Source of the DNA: Nitriliruptoraceae bacterium | GTDB lineage: Bacteria; Actinomycetota; Nitriliruptoria; Nitriliruptorales; Nitriliruptoraceae | Assembly (NCBI GenBank): GCA_007120485.1 | Contig: SKNP01000335.1 | Coordinates: 1-7,952, forward strand | DNA: 7,952 bases | Reading direction: 5' to 3' | Shown here: piece after piece, positions 1-5,452 of the stretch | Numbering within the stretch: the stretch's first letter is position 1 | Layout: each line of letters begins with the position of its first letter | Made by a program: the position numbers and the translations under genes | Notes under the pieces: generated by a model | The model's input: the letters and a program-made list of their open reading frames with translations, nothing else | The model's database searches: none | Told to the model about the DNA's origin: nothing

Positions 1-247
1 TGATCGTGCAGCAGAACGCCGTCCATCCCTGGTTACAGGCCGCACCCTCACCGCAGACCGACGCGTACGCGCTCGTCGGACGGACCATCCACCGCAGCGG
101 TGCGATCGTCAGCGCGGAGCCGACCACCGCGGTTCGGACCAGGAAGCTGCGACGCGTCAAGCCGGGGCGGTCGACGTCACGGCGTCCGAGCCGGGCGCTG
201 ACCCGATCCACGGCGCGATCCACGAACCGTCGCTTGGTCGTGGTCAT
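1..247 (-). CDS. Tat-exported methylamine dehydrogenase light chain-like protein (MauA-like), C-terminus off window
   Basis: The first 82 residues are visible and the gene runs off the left edge. A long leader carries a twin-arginine motif (TRRSFLV, residues 31-37), a weakly hydrophobic stretch (about 40-51) and an AYA site (60-62), so export folded through Tat with cleavage after Ala62 is likely. The mature start has a dense Cys pattern (C65, C71, C79, C80) around GWTAFCC. This resembles the Cys-rich N-terminus of the methylamine dehydrogenase small subunit, whose members use unusually long Tat leaders, six disulfides and a Trp-derived TTQ cofactor. The Trp pair that would form TTQ lies beyond the edge, so catalysis cannot be judged. 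The ATG overlaps the previous stop (ATGA), with GGTGGAGCG as SD. MauE- and MauD-like genes upstream in the same operon support the call. The substrate is unknown. Confidence 0.75.
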   Translation of the reverse strand, partial: MTTTKRRFVDRAVDRVSARLGRRDVDRPGLTRRSFLVRTAVVGSALTIAPLRWMVRPTSAYASVCGEGAACNQGWTAFCCTI

Positions 248-720
248 CGCTCCACCTCGACGCGGATGCCGGCCAGGACCTGCTCGACCTTGCGGGCCAA
301 CAGGTGCACATCGTCGAGGTCCCCGAGGACGATGTACAGGCAGAAGGCGCGACCGCCCTCGTTGAAGAACCCCTGCCAGCCGGCCTGGCGGCCACGCTGG
401 CGTTGGAGCGCCTCGGAGCTGAAGGCGCGCGGATCCAACGCCCGCGGGAGGCCGCGGGAGGCGAACAGCTCGCTGGACGCCTCGGACGGGTCGTACTCGA
501 CCAGGGCGACGAACGCGTCCTCGTCCCCCATCACGTCCACGGCGCCGCTGCCGAAGTCGCCCCGGTCTCGTGGCAGGGGGAAGGTGCCGAGGTGGGTGAC
601 GGGCCGCAGCACCCCACCGAGCTCGGCGAGGGTGACCGCGTCCCGATCGCGTTCCACCTCGATCGAGCCCTCCCAGCCGGGGGGTAGGTCCGCGGCGATC
701 CCGTGCGACTCCAGGTGCAT
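244..720 (-). CDS. Conserved-looking 158-residue protein of unknown family in the mau-like operon
   Basis: I do not recognise a named domain. The protein is 158 residues, with no signal peptide or membrane segment, so it is probably cytoplasmic. It starts HGIAADLPPGWEGSIEV, contains PLPRDRGDFGSGAV near residue 48, a VALVEYDPSE segment, LQRQRGRQAGWQGFFNEGGRAFCLY-type core (about residues 105-130) and ends in a helix-like tail. The mix of Gly, aromatic and alternating hydrophobic residues looks like a small alpha/beta domain. Only one Cys (in AFCLY) is present. The ATG is preceded by a near-perfect SD, AGGAGGT, with a short 3-nt spacing. The upstream stop is 9 nt before the ATG, and its own stop overlaps the MauA-like start as ATGA. 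This tight coupling to the light-chain-like gene suggests a role linked to it, for example as a chaperone, partner or regulator. That role is inference only. Confidence 0.8.
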   Translation of the reverse strand: MHLESHGIAADLPPGWEGSIEVERDRDAVTLAELGGVLRPVTHLGTFPLPRDRGDFGSGAVDVMGDEDAFVALVEYDPSEASSELFASRGLPRALDPRAFSSEALQRQRGRQAGWQGFFNEGGRAFCLYIVLGDLDDVHLLARKVEQVLAGIRVEVER

Positions 721-729
721 CCGACCTCC

Positions 730-1359
730 TCAGCTCACCACGAACGGCACGAGGGCCACGGCGCCAGCAGCGACCACCAGCTGTCCGGCGACCGTGACGC
801 TGGACGCCTGGGCCCGCCCGGCGTCGAACCGGCGGAACGAGGTCCGCAGCTGCTCCGGGTCGCGCCACCGGATGGTGGCGAGCACCGGGATCGCCCGACC
901 CAACCCGAACGTGGCCCCGATAGCGGCCCCCGCCACCGCCTGCCCGGAGACCCCGGCGACCAACAGCGCCGCGGAGAACGCGACGTAGGTGGCGGCGGTC
1001 GGCACCACGGTCAGCACCGCCGCACCGAGCTGCGCACCGAACCCGGCTCCGTAGACCCAGCCGCGGAACGACGTCAGCCACCGCTCGTCGACCTGGCGCT
1101 GCCAGCTCGGCACGGTGAACGAAAGGCGGCCCGCGTCGACCGAGGCACCCATCACCGCGATCGCCGCGAGCACGACGGCAGCGATCGCCGGCGACCAGGC
1201 GCCGACCAACGGTGACGCGGCGATCCGGGCACCGATCAGGCCGAGCGCGCCACCGAGCAGCGTCCCGGCCGCCAGCGACGCGAGCGTGAACGCCGTGACG
1301 GTGATGGTCCAACGCTGTCCACGTCCTGCCTCCCCGACCGGGGAGATGCTGGTCAGCAT
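730..1359 (-). CDS. Multi-spanning membrane protein without cysteines, function unknown
   Basis: A 209-residue integral membrane protein. Hydrophobic segments lie at about 18-45, 53-72, 103-135 (possibly two passes), 138-162 and 188-208. A polar stretch, VPSWQRQVDERWLTSFRGW (83-101), sits between the second and third spans. Small-residue repeats such as GAGFGAQLGAAV and GAAIGATFGLG resemble tightly packed helices of CcdA/DsbD- or LysE-like transporters. However, there is no Cys anywhere, so it cannot itself carry electrons through thiols as CcdA does. The ATG has a strong SD (GAGGTGA) made partly from the stop codon of the tiny ORF before it. It sits between the thioredoxin-like gene and the 158-residue gene. 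A function in export, maturation or redox support of the MauA-like protein is possible but unproven. Confidence 0.8.
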   Translation of the reverse strand: MLTSISPVGEAGRGQRWTITVTAFTLASLAAGTLLGGALGLIGARIAASPLVGAWSPAIAAVVLAAIAVMGASVDAGRLSFTVPSWQRQVDERWLTSFRGWVYGAGFGAQLGAAVLTVVPTAATYVAFSAALLVAGVSGQAVAGAAIGATFGLGRAIPVLATIRWRDPEQLRTSFRRFDAGRAQASSVTVAGQLVVAAGAVALVPFVVS

Positions 1360-1368
1360 CGACTCACC

Positions 1369-1446
1369 TCAGGGCGACCAGGCGCTGCGAAGCGCCGCCA
1401 GCAACGCGACCGCCATCCCGAGGAGCAGCAGCACGATCGATGGCAT
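1369..1446 (-). CDS. 25-residue hydrophobic microprotein, translationally coupled
   Basis: A very short ORF encodes 25 residues: MPSIVLLLLGMAVALLAALR followed by SAWSP. It is almost entirely one hydrophobic helix (about residues 4-19) ending with an Arg and a polar tail, as in single-span membrane microproteins. Its ATG overlaps the MauD-like stop in the sequence TGATG, and GGAG lies 8 nt upstream. Its own stop TGA lies within the SD of the next gene, 9 nt before that ATG. It fills what would otherwise be an 86-nt gap in an operon where all other genes touch. It could be a small subunit of the adjacent membrane protein or simply a coupling leader peptide. I rate it plausible but not certain; conservation in relatives would decide. 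Confidence 0.5.
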   Translation of the reverse strand: MPSIVLLLLGMAVALLAALRSAWSP

Positions 1447-2168
1447 CACCGTGGCTCCGTCGGCGGGCGGTACAGGCTGGGGTCACCCGGACCGAGCCCA
1501 GCGTCGAGCAGGACGCGGTCCAACTCTCGTTCGCGGCGTTGGTCCGCGCCAGCCTTGCCCCCGTGGTCATGCGATGAGCGCAGGAACAGCTCCTTGACCT
1601 GGGTGAAGCTCGCTCCGGTGCCCTCGCCGGCCAGCCGGCCGCTCCGGCCGTCGACCAGCACCGCGTAGGGGCTGCCGGGGACCTCCAGGTCCTTCCAGGC
1701 GGCGGTGCTGGCGACCACGGTCACCCCGTCGGGGGCGAGCTCACGGATCGCCGAGGGGCTCTCCTCCGCCAGGTCACGGGTCACGACCACGACGCGGACG
1801 CCATCGACGGTGCCGTGACCGGCCAGCTCGGACCAGAAGTCCTCGCAGGAGGTGCAGCCGGAGCTGAGGAACACCAGCAACGTGTCGTGGTCGACGTCCA
1901 CGGTCCGCAGGCCGATCGCTGCGCCGGCCGGATCCACCCCGACGATGTCGTGTGCCGGCCGACCGTCGGCGACATCTCGGGGCGGGGACGGGACGGAGCC
2001 GTCGGTGCGCGGGACCGACGCCGACGCGGCGGTCCCCGGATCGCGCTCGAGGCCGACGCCCAGTTCGTGGAGCCGCCGCAGGATCGTGGCGTGGGACCGA
2101 AGCAATCCGACCACCAGCACGCTCAGCAGCAGCACCACGACCGACAGGGCGATGACGGTGATGGTCAC
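1446..2168 (-). CDS. Membrane-anchored thioredoxin-like protein, MauD-like
   Basis: A 240-residue protein with an N-terminal signal anchor (about residues 3-23), a basic and Pro/Ser-rich linker (24-75), and a thioredoxin-like domain (about 76-197). The active site is SSGCTSC (C105 and C108) after the hydrophobic strand LLVFL. The probable cis-Pro loop is PGSPYAVLVD with Pro167. The anchor would place the redox domain outside the membrane. MauD proteins have this layout and are needed, with MauE, for folding of the disulfide-rich methylamine dehydrogenase light chain; the same job is inferred here for the MauA-like product downstream. A charged C-terminal tail (about 198-240) is extra relative to a minimal thioredoxin fold. 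The GTG start overlaps the MauE-like stop (GTGA) and has GGAGGG about 7 nt upstream. Generic TlpA/ResA-type function is the alternative. Confidence 0.8.
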   Translation of the reverse strand: MTITVIALSVVVLLLSVLVVGLLRSHATILRRLHELGVGLERDPGTAASASVPRTDGSVPSPPRDVADGRPAHDIVGVDPAGAAIGLRTVDVDHDTLLVFLSSGCTSCEDFWSELAGHGTVDGVRVVVVTRDLAEESPSAIRELAPDGVTVVASTAAWKDLEVPGSPYAVLVDGRSGRLAGEGTGASFTQVKELFLRSSHDHGGKAGADQRRERELDRVLLDAGLGPGDPSLYRPPTEPR

Positions 2169-2710
2169 GAGGTTCCCTCCACGAGGACGACGGCGTCACG
2201 CAACGCCACGGCGCTGGTCATCAACACCCGCACGAGGGCGACACCGAGCCCCAGCAGGACGAGCAGCAACGCTCCAGGCAACGGGTCGGCGACGACCAGC
2301 GCCGCCGCGGTCGGTACCGAGCCGACCGCAGCGCCACCAGCGGCCAGGGCACCGACCGCGAGGACGACGAGGTGGGCGCCACCGACGCGCGACGCCGTCC
2401 CGAAACAGCCGCACGTCCGGCCGCGGCGGCGACGGGAGGCGGCGGCACCCAGCAACCCGACCTGGCCGGCTGCCAGGGCCAGGAAGCCCACCGGACCGCC
2501 GACGAGCAGCCCGACCGCGCCGAGCAGCACCTCGCCGGCGCCCAAGCCGCCAGCCAGCCAGGGACGCCACGGGCCTCGCCGCAGATCCAGCGCGAGGGCC
2601 GCGGCACGCGGATCGCGGAGCTTGATCGCCCCGGCGAGGACCAGGAGGCCGGCGGCGAGCGCGGTGGTGACGGCGATCAACGCCGTGAGCGGGTCGCCTG
2701 CCGCGGACAT
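2165..2710 (-). CDS. MauE/DoxX-family redox-associated membrane protein
   Basis: A 181-residue membrane protein with about four to five spans (roughly 8-28, 53-71, 73-91, 111-130, 134-162). The first span ends in AGAIKLRDP, the Gly-x-x-Lys-Leu-x-x-Pro feature typical of DoxX/MauE proteins. CGCFG (C100 and C102) lies after a basic loop, RRRRGR, as in MauE relatives. In methylotrophs MauE works with MauD in disulfide processing of the methylamine dehydrogenase light chain. Its position directly before the MauD-like gene (4-nt overlap) fits that pairing. Two starts are possible: the ATG at 2710 or a GTG one codon earlier at 2713. Both use the GGAGG that lies 10 or 7 nt upstream. It appears to be the first gene of the operon. 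Whether it acts on a TTQ enzyme or another exported Cys-rich protein is not shown by the sequence. Confidence 0.85.
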   Translation of the reverse strand: MSAAGDPLTALIAVTTALAAGLLVLAGAIKLRDPRAAALALDLRRGPWRPWLAGGLGAGEVLLGAVGLLVGGPVGFLALAAGQVGLLGAAASRRRRGRTCGCFGTASRVGGAHLVVLAVGALAAGGAAVGSVPTAAALVVADPLPGALLLVLLGLGVALVRVLMTSAVALRDAVVLVEGTS

Positions 2711-2809
2711 CACCCCAGCCCCTCCCCCGACGACGTGTGCACGATCGGGGCCGTCAACCTACGGGCTCGACCTTCGGCGTACGGCATGGCCGCGCGCAGT
2801 GACCGCTCA

Positions 2810-2838
2810 CGAGGTACCAACGCACACGGGGTACCTCG
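2810..2838. promoter_or_regulatory. Perfect inverted repeat upstream of the mau-like operon
   Basis: Two perfect 9-bp arms, CGAGGTACC and GGTACCTCG, are separated by 11 bp, giving half-site centres 20 bp apart, about two helical turns. Each arm contains the self-complementary GGTACC. It lies about 100 bp before the MauE-like start and about 100 bp after the tRNA 3' end. A dimeric regulator site for the operon is one reading. An RNA hairpin ending tRNA transcription is the other, though no T-run follows on either strand. Confidence 0.45.
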
Positions 2839-2854
2839 GGTTCCCGGTGCTGAG

Positions 2855-2942
2855 ACTCGGGACACCGCTCGGCGGTGGAGAACCGGGGCCGCGAGGGTGG
2901 GACACCGGGTCCGCGATGGTAAGAGAGGGGATCCGCGATGGT
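2855..2942 (-). repeat. 22-bp imperfect tandem repeat beginning in the tRNA 3' tail
   Basis: Read on the minus strand, units start at 2942, 2920, 2898 and 2876. The first two share ACCATCGCGGA and then CCC at the same offset. The third reads ACCcTCGCGGccCC, and the fourth is more decayed (ACCgCCGaG). Unit 1 starts with the discriminator base and CCA of the tRNA gene, so the array looks like short duplications of the tRNA end plus its flank. Period 22 holds for the first three units; the fourth fits only with a small shift. No coding potential is seen here. Confidence 0.6.
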
Positions 2943-3015
2943 GGGCCGGGCGGGGCTCGAACCCGCGCCTGACGGATTATGAGTCCGCTGCTCTGACCAG
3001 CTGAGCTACCGGCCC
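2939..3015 (-). tRNA. tRNA with CAU anticodon (elongator Met, or Ile2 if lysidine-modified)
   Basis: A complete cloverleaf is visible. The acceptor stem GGGCCGG pairs with CCGGCCC, the D arm is GCTC/GAGC, and the anticodon stem GCGGA/TCCGT (one G-U pair) encloses the loop CTCATAA with anticodon CAT at 2981-2979. The T arm is GCGGG/CCCGC with loop TTCGAGC. The discriminator base A is at 2942 and CCA is encoded at 2941-2939. No extra arm is present. CAU can be elongator Met, initiator Met or Ile2. The initiator is unlikely because position 1 pairs normally (G-C) and the anticodon stem lacks the three G-C pairs next to the loop. Met versus Ile2 cannot be settled by eye. Confidence 0.93.
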
Positions 3016-3069
3016 GCAAGACGCGCGATGCTACTGCCCGTCGGGGAAACGGACCGACCAGCCTGGGGT

Positions 3070-3112
3070 GCCGCCCGTCACGCCGCCAGGTGAGGTGACC
3101 TCGTCGGGCGGC
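3070..3112. terminator. Possible hairpin terminator after the LLM oxidoreductase gene
   Basis: An 8-bp perfect stem, GCCGCCCG with CGGGCGGC, spans a 27-nt loop that itself holds a small AGGT/ACCT hairpin. It begins 34 nt after the LLM-family stop and lies before the tRNA gene on the same strand. No T-run follows, which is common for GC-rich actinobacterial terminators, so this remains tentative. Confidence 0.35.
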
Positions 3113-3145
3113 GGCGATCGTGTCGAGGAGCCCGTGGGTAGCGCA

Positions 3146-4081
3146 TCAGCGGCCCGCGAGCTCGCCGATGACGGCGACCATGTCGAGGTCGTCGTGGAGC
3201 TGGTGCTGGAGCATGAAGCGGCTCACGCCGGCGTCCGCGTACGCCTGCAGGCGCTCGGCCGCCTGCTCGGTGGTGCCGAGGATCCACTCGTCGCGCAACC
3301 CGTCCAACCAGGCGTCGAGATCGCCGTCCGCGCCCGAGAGCTCCTTGAGGCGGGCGGCGCGGTCGCGGAACTCCGCGTCGTCGGCACCGAGCACGCAGCC
3401 GGTCATGATCGACAACGGCAACGGGTCCCGACCCGCATCGGCGCACGCCGCGTCCAGCCGCTCCTTGCGCTCATGGACCGCGTCCAGCGAGGGGAAGACG
3501 GTGTTGTACTCGTCAGCGAACCGGGCCGCCAGGCGGGCGGAGCGCGGGCCGGCCACCCCGCCGAGGATCAGCGGGACGCTCGGCTGCTGCCGCGGCTTCG
3601 GCCGCGCCTCGCAGCCTTCCAGCGTGTAGTGCTCGCCGTGGAGGTCGAAGCGCTCCTCGGTGAACTGCCGGGTGACGATCTCGACCTGTTCCTCGAAGAC
3701 GTCGTAGCGGGTCCCGAGGTCGTGGAACGGTAGGCCGTAGGTGGTGTGTTCGAGTTCGTGCCATCCTGCCCCCATCCCGAGCTCCACGCGGCCGCCGGAG
3801 ACGTGATCGGCGGTGACGACGTTCTTCGCGAGCACCGAGGGATGCCGGAACGATGTCGGGGAGACCATCGTCCCGAGCCGGATGCGCTCGGTGATGGCCC
3901 CGAGCGCGCCGAGGCTCACCCAGGCGTCGAGGGACGAGCGCTCGGTCCGGCTCGCGACCGATTGGTAGTGGTCGGAGCGGAACAGCCCCTCCAGCCCGGC
4001 CGCCTCGGTCGCTCGGGCCAGATCGACCCACTGCTCCCAGGTGACGGATTCCTGGCCCTCGATCATCAGGTTCACGCGCAC
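3146..4081 (-). CDS. LLM-class oxidoreductase, probably F420-dependent
   Basis: A 311-residue protein of the bacterial luciferase-like (TIM-barrel) superfamily, the usual length for single-domain members. Recognisable segments are ATEAAGLEGLFRSDHY (24-39), LGALGAITERIRLGTMVSP (57-75), HPSVLAKNVVTADHVSGGR (80-98), ELGMGAGWHELEH (100-112) and PLILGG (170-175), which is the standard order for actinobacterial F420-dependent flavin-like reductases. These enzymes use reduced F420 or FMN to transfer hydride to varied substrates; the substrate here is unknown. The GTG start was chosen because AGGAG lies 6 nt upstream and the family N-terminus (RVNLMIEGQ) begins right after it. The open frame continues far upstream, but only as a shadow of the neighbouring gene. 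It lies 70 nt after the propeller lipoprotein gene on the same strand and may share its transcript. Confidence 0.9.
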   Translation of the reverse strand: MRVNLMIEGQESVTWEQWVDLARATEAAGLEGLFRSDHYQSVASRTERSSLDAWVSLGALGAITERIRLGTMVSPTSFRHPSVLAKNVVTADHVSGGRVELGMGAGWHELEHTTYGLPFHDLGTRYDVFEEQVEIVTRQFTEERFDLHGEHYTLEGCEARPKPRQQPSVPLILGGVAGPRSARLAARFADEYNTVFPSLDAVHERKERLDAACADAGRDPLPLSIMTGCVLGADDAEFRDRAARLKELSGADGDLDAWLDGLRDEWILGTTEQAAERLQAYADAGVSRFMLQHQLHDDLDMVAVIGELAGR

Positions 4082-4127
4082 GGGTGGCTCCTGGCGACGT
4101 CGTGGAAGGTGCTCGACGCTACTTCGC

Positions 4128-4141
4128 CACCGACGTCGGTG
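4128..4141. other. 14-bp perfect palindrome between propeller and LLM genes
   Basis: CACCGACGTCGGTG is a perfect palindrome 11 nt after the propeller gene stop and 47 nt before the LLM-gene start. It could be a dimer binding site or a short hairpin. A TAGCGT hexamer (4121-4116, minus strand) follows it, but no -35 partner is recognisable, so a separate LLM promoter is not established. Confidence 0.3.
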
Positions 4142-4151
4142 CATCGGGCCG

Positions 4152-5417
4152 TCAGGCGGGGTCGAGCCGGGTGATCTGCCCGCCGAGGTCGAGCAGGTAG
4201 AGCTCGCCCTGGTCGTCCTCGACGAACGAGACGACCTGCCCCGCGTCGACCCCGAGGTCACCCTGCTCGACGACCTGCCCGTCGCCGTCGACGACCAGCG
4301 CACGGACCAGCCCGTTGCAGTAGTCGGCGTACAGGTACGCGCCGTACAGTTCGGGTATCGCGTCGCCGGTGTAGACGTAGCCACCAGTGATCGCACATCC
4401 CTCGTCTCCGCCGGTCTCGTACTCGTAGATCGGCGGCACGTGATCGTCCGGTTCGCTGCCGGCGAACTCCATCGTGCCCTCCATCCGGTTCCACCCGAAG
4501 TTGGCACCCGATGCTTCCTCGAGGCTGACGCGGTTGACCTCCTCCCGCTCATCCTGGCCGACGTCGGCGATCCACAGGTCGCCGGTCTCCGCGTCGAACG
4601 AGAACCGCCACGGGTTGCGCAGTCCGAAGGCGAGGATCTCGTCGACGGCCGCGTCGTCGTCGACGTAGGGGTTGTCGTCGGGGACCGCGTACGGATCCCC
4701 CGCGTGTGGGTCGATCCGCAGCAGTGCCCCCAACGGGGTCGACAGGTCCTGCCCGGCCTCCAGCGGGTCGCCGCCGCCGCCACCATCGCCCAGGCCGATG
4801 TAGAGCAACCCATCCGGTCCGACCTCGATGTCACCACCGTTGTGGTTGCCGAACGGCTGCTCGAGCGTGTAGAGCTCGCGACGCTGCTCGGGCTCGATCC
4901 GGTCGTCCTCGACGGCCATCGCCGCCACGACCGTGTGACCTTCGAGGTCGGTCCACGACAGGAACAACTCGGAGCCGTCCGCAGCGAACGCCAGGCCCAA
5001 CAGCCCCCGCTCACCATCGGTCGTGGTCTCGCCGGAGAGGTCGACCACCGCCTCCCCGACGCCGTCGTCGGTCAGCGGATGGACCGTGCCACCACGTTCG
5101 GCGAGGTAGAGCGTGCCGTCGGGCCCGACCGCCCCGGCGGTCGGCGAGCTCATCGAGGCGACCTCGGTCAGCGCCACCTCGACGTCGAGGTCGGGGTCGC
5201 GCTCACGCTCGTCCGCGTCCTCGTCCGGCTCGTCGGGCCCATCGGCGGCGTCCTCGGGCCCGTCGGGCTCGTCGGGCTCGTCCGGCTCGTCGTCCGGTTC
5301 GTCGGCCGCGTCCTCGGGTGGAGCCTCCACCTCGATGTCCGTGTCCTCGTCGGTACAGGCAACGAGGACCAGGACGGCCGCCGAGATCAGGGCGAGGGTG
5401 CGACGCGGTGTGTGCAT
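4152..5417 (-). CDS. Lipoprotein of the glucose/sorbosone dehydrogenase (PQQ sugar dehydrogenase-like) propeller family
   Basis: A 421-residue protein. A lipoprotein signal (about 1-21, lipobox LVAC with Cys21) is followed by a long acidic Asp/Glu/Pro linker (23-79) and a beta-propeller of the GSDH family (about 80-421). Family signatures in order: ERGLLGLAF (136-144), GNHNGGDIEVGPDGLLYIGLGDGG (190-213), LGALLRIDP (229-237), FGLRNPWRFSFD (264-275), DLWIADVGQDEREEVN (280-295), NFGWNRMEG (306-314), AITGGYVYTG (342-351) and YLYADYCNG (361-369). C341 and C367 may form a disulfide. Characterised relatives oxidise sugars with PQQ; many others are untested, so PQQ use here is inference. The protein should be anchored outside the membrane. 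The ATG has no clear SD, but a promoter ends 6 nt before it, suggesting leaderless expression. In-frame upstream codons to 5639 belong to the opposite frame of DUF429 and were excluded. Confidence 0.9.
   Translation of the reverse strand: MHTPRRTLALISAAVLVLVACTDEDTDIEVEAPPEDAADEPDDEPDEPDEPDGPEDAADGPDEPDEDADERERDPDLDVEVALTEVASMSSPTAGAVGPDGTLYLAERGGTVHPLTDDGVGEAVVDLSGETTTDGERGLLGLAFAADGSELFLSWTDLEGHTVVAAMAVEDDRIEPEQRRELYTLEQPFGNHNGGDIEVGPDGLLYIGLGDGGGGGDPLEAGQDLSTPLGALLRIDPHAGDPYAVPDDNPYVDDDAAVDEILAFGLRNPWRFSFDAETGDLWIADVGQDEREEVNRVSLEEASGANFGWNRMEGTMEFAGSEPDDHVPPIYEYETGGDEGCAITGGYVYTGDAIPELYGAYLYADYCNGLVRALVVDGDGQVVEQGDLGVDAGQVVSFVEDDQGELYLLDLGGQITRLDPA
5181..5351 (-). repeat. Low-complexity acidic linker repeat
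   Basis: The DNA is made of near-identical 9-bp units (GTCGGGCTC and close variants, plus-strand reading) encoding Asp-Glu-Pro triplets and related acidic runs in the lipoprotein. It is the kind of tandem coding repeat that changes length by slippage, so linker length may vary among strains. Confidence 0.7.
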
Positions 5418-5423
5418 GTGAGG

Positions 5424-5452
5424 ACCGTACCGAGCCCCACGGACCCGTTCAG
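5424..5452 (-). promoter_or_regulatory. Promoter for the propeller lipoprotein, leaderless type
   Basis: On the minus strand, a -35-like CTGAAC (5452-5447) and a -10-like TACGGT (5429-5424) are separated by exactly 17 nt. Only CCTCAC lies between the -10 and the ATG at 5417, which would place the transcription start at or next to the ATG. That matches the absence of an SD. The -35 overlaps the stop codon of the DUF429 gene. Confidence 0.5.

Noticed and set aside
1364..1570. 68-codon minus-strand frame overlapping the MauD-like C-terminus and the microprotein
   Set aside because: It is a shifted frame with no coding character; the MauD-like gene and the coupled 25-residue ORF explain the region better.
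2735..2780. Promoter for the mau-like operon built on TTGACG (minus strand, just upstream of the MauE-like gene)
   Set aside because: No TANNNT-like -10 is found 16-18 bp downstream of it, and the nearby TAGGTT has no -35 partner, so no promoter could be supported.
2855..2942. CRISPR-like array from the 22-bp repeats
   Set aside because: Units are directly adjacent with no spacers of constant length, only three to four imperfect copies, and no cas genes.
3146..5017. A single 623-residue minus-strand open frame covering the LLM gene and most of the propeller gene
   Set aside because: Only the last 311 residues match the LLM family. The upstream part is Arg/Ser/Thr-rich shadow of the propeller gene in another frame, and a GTG with a good SD marks the real start at 4081.
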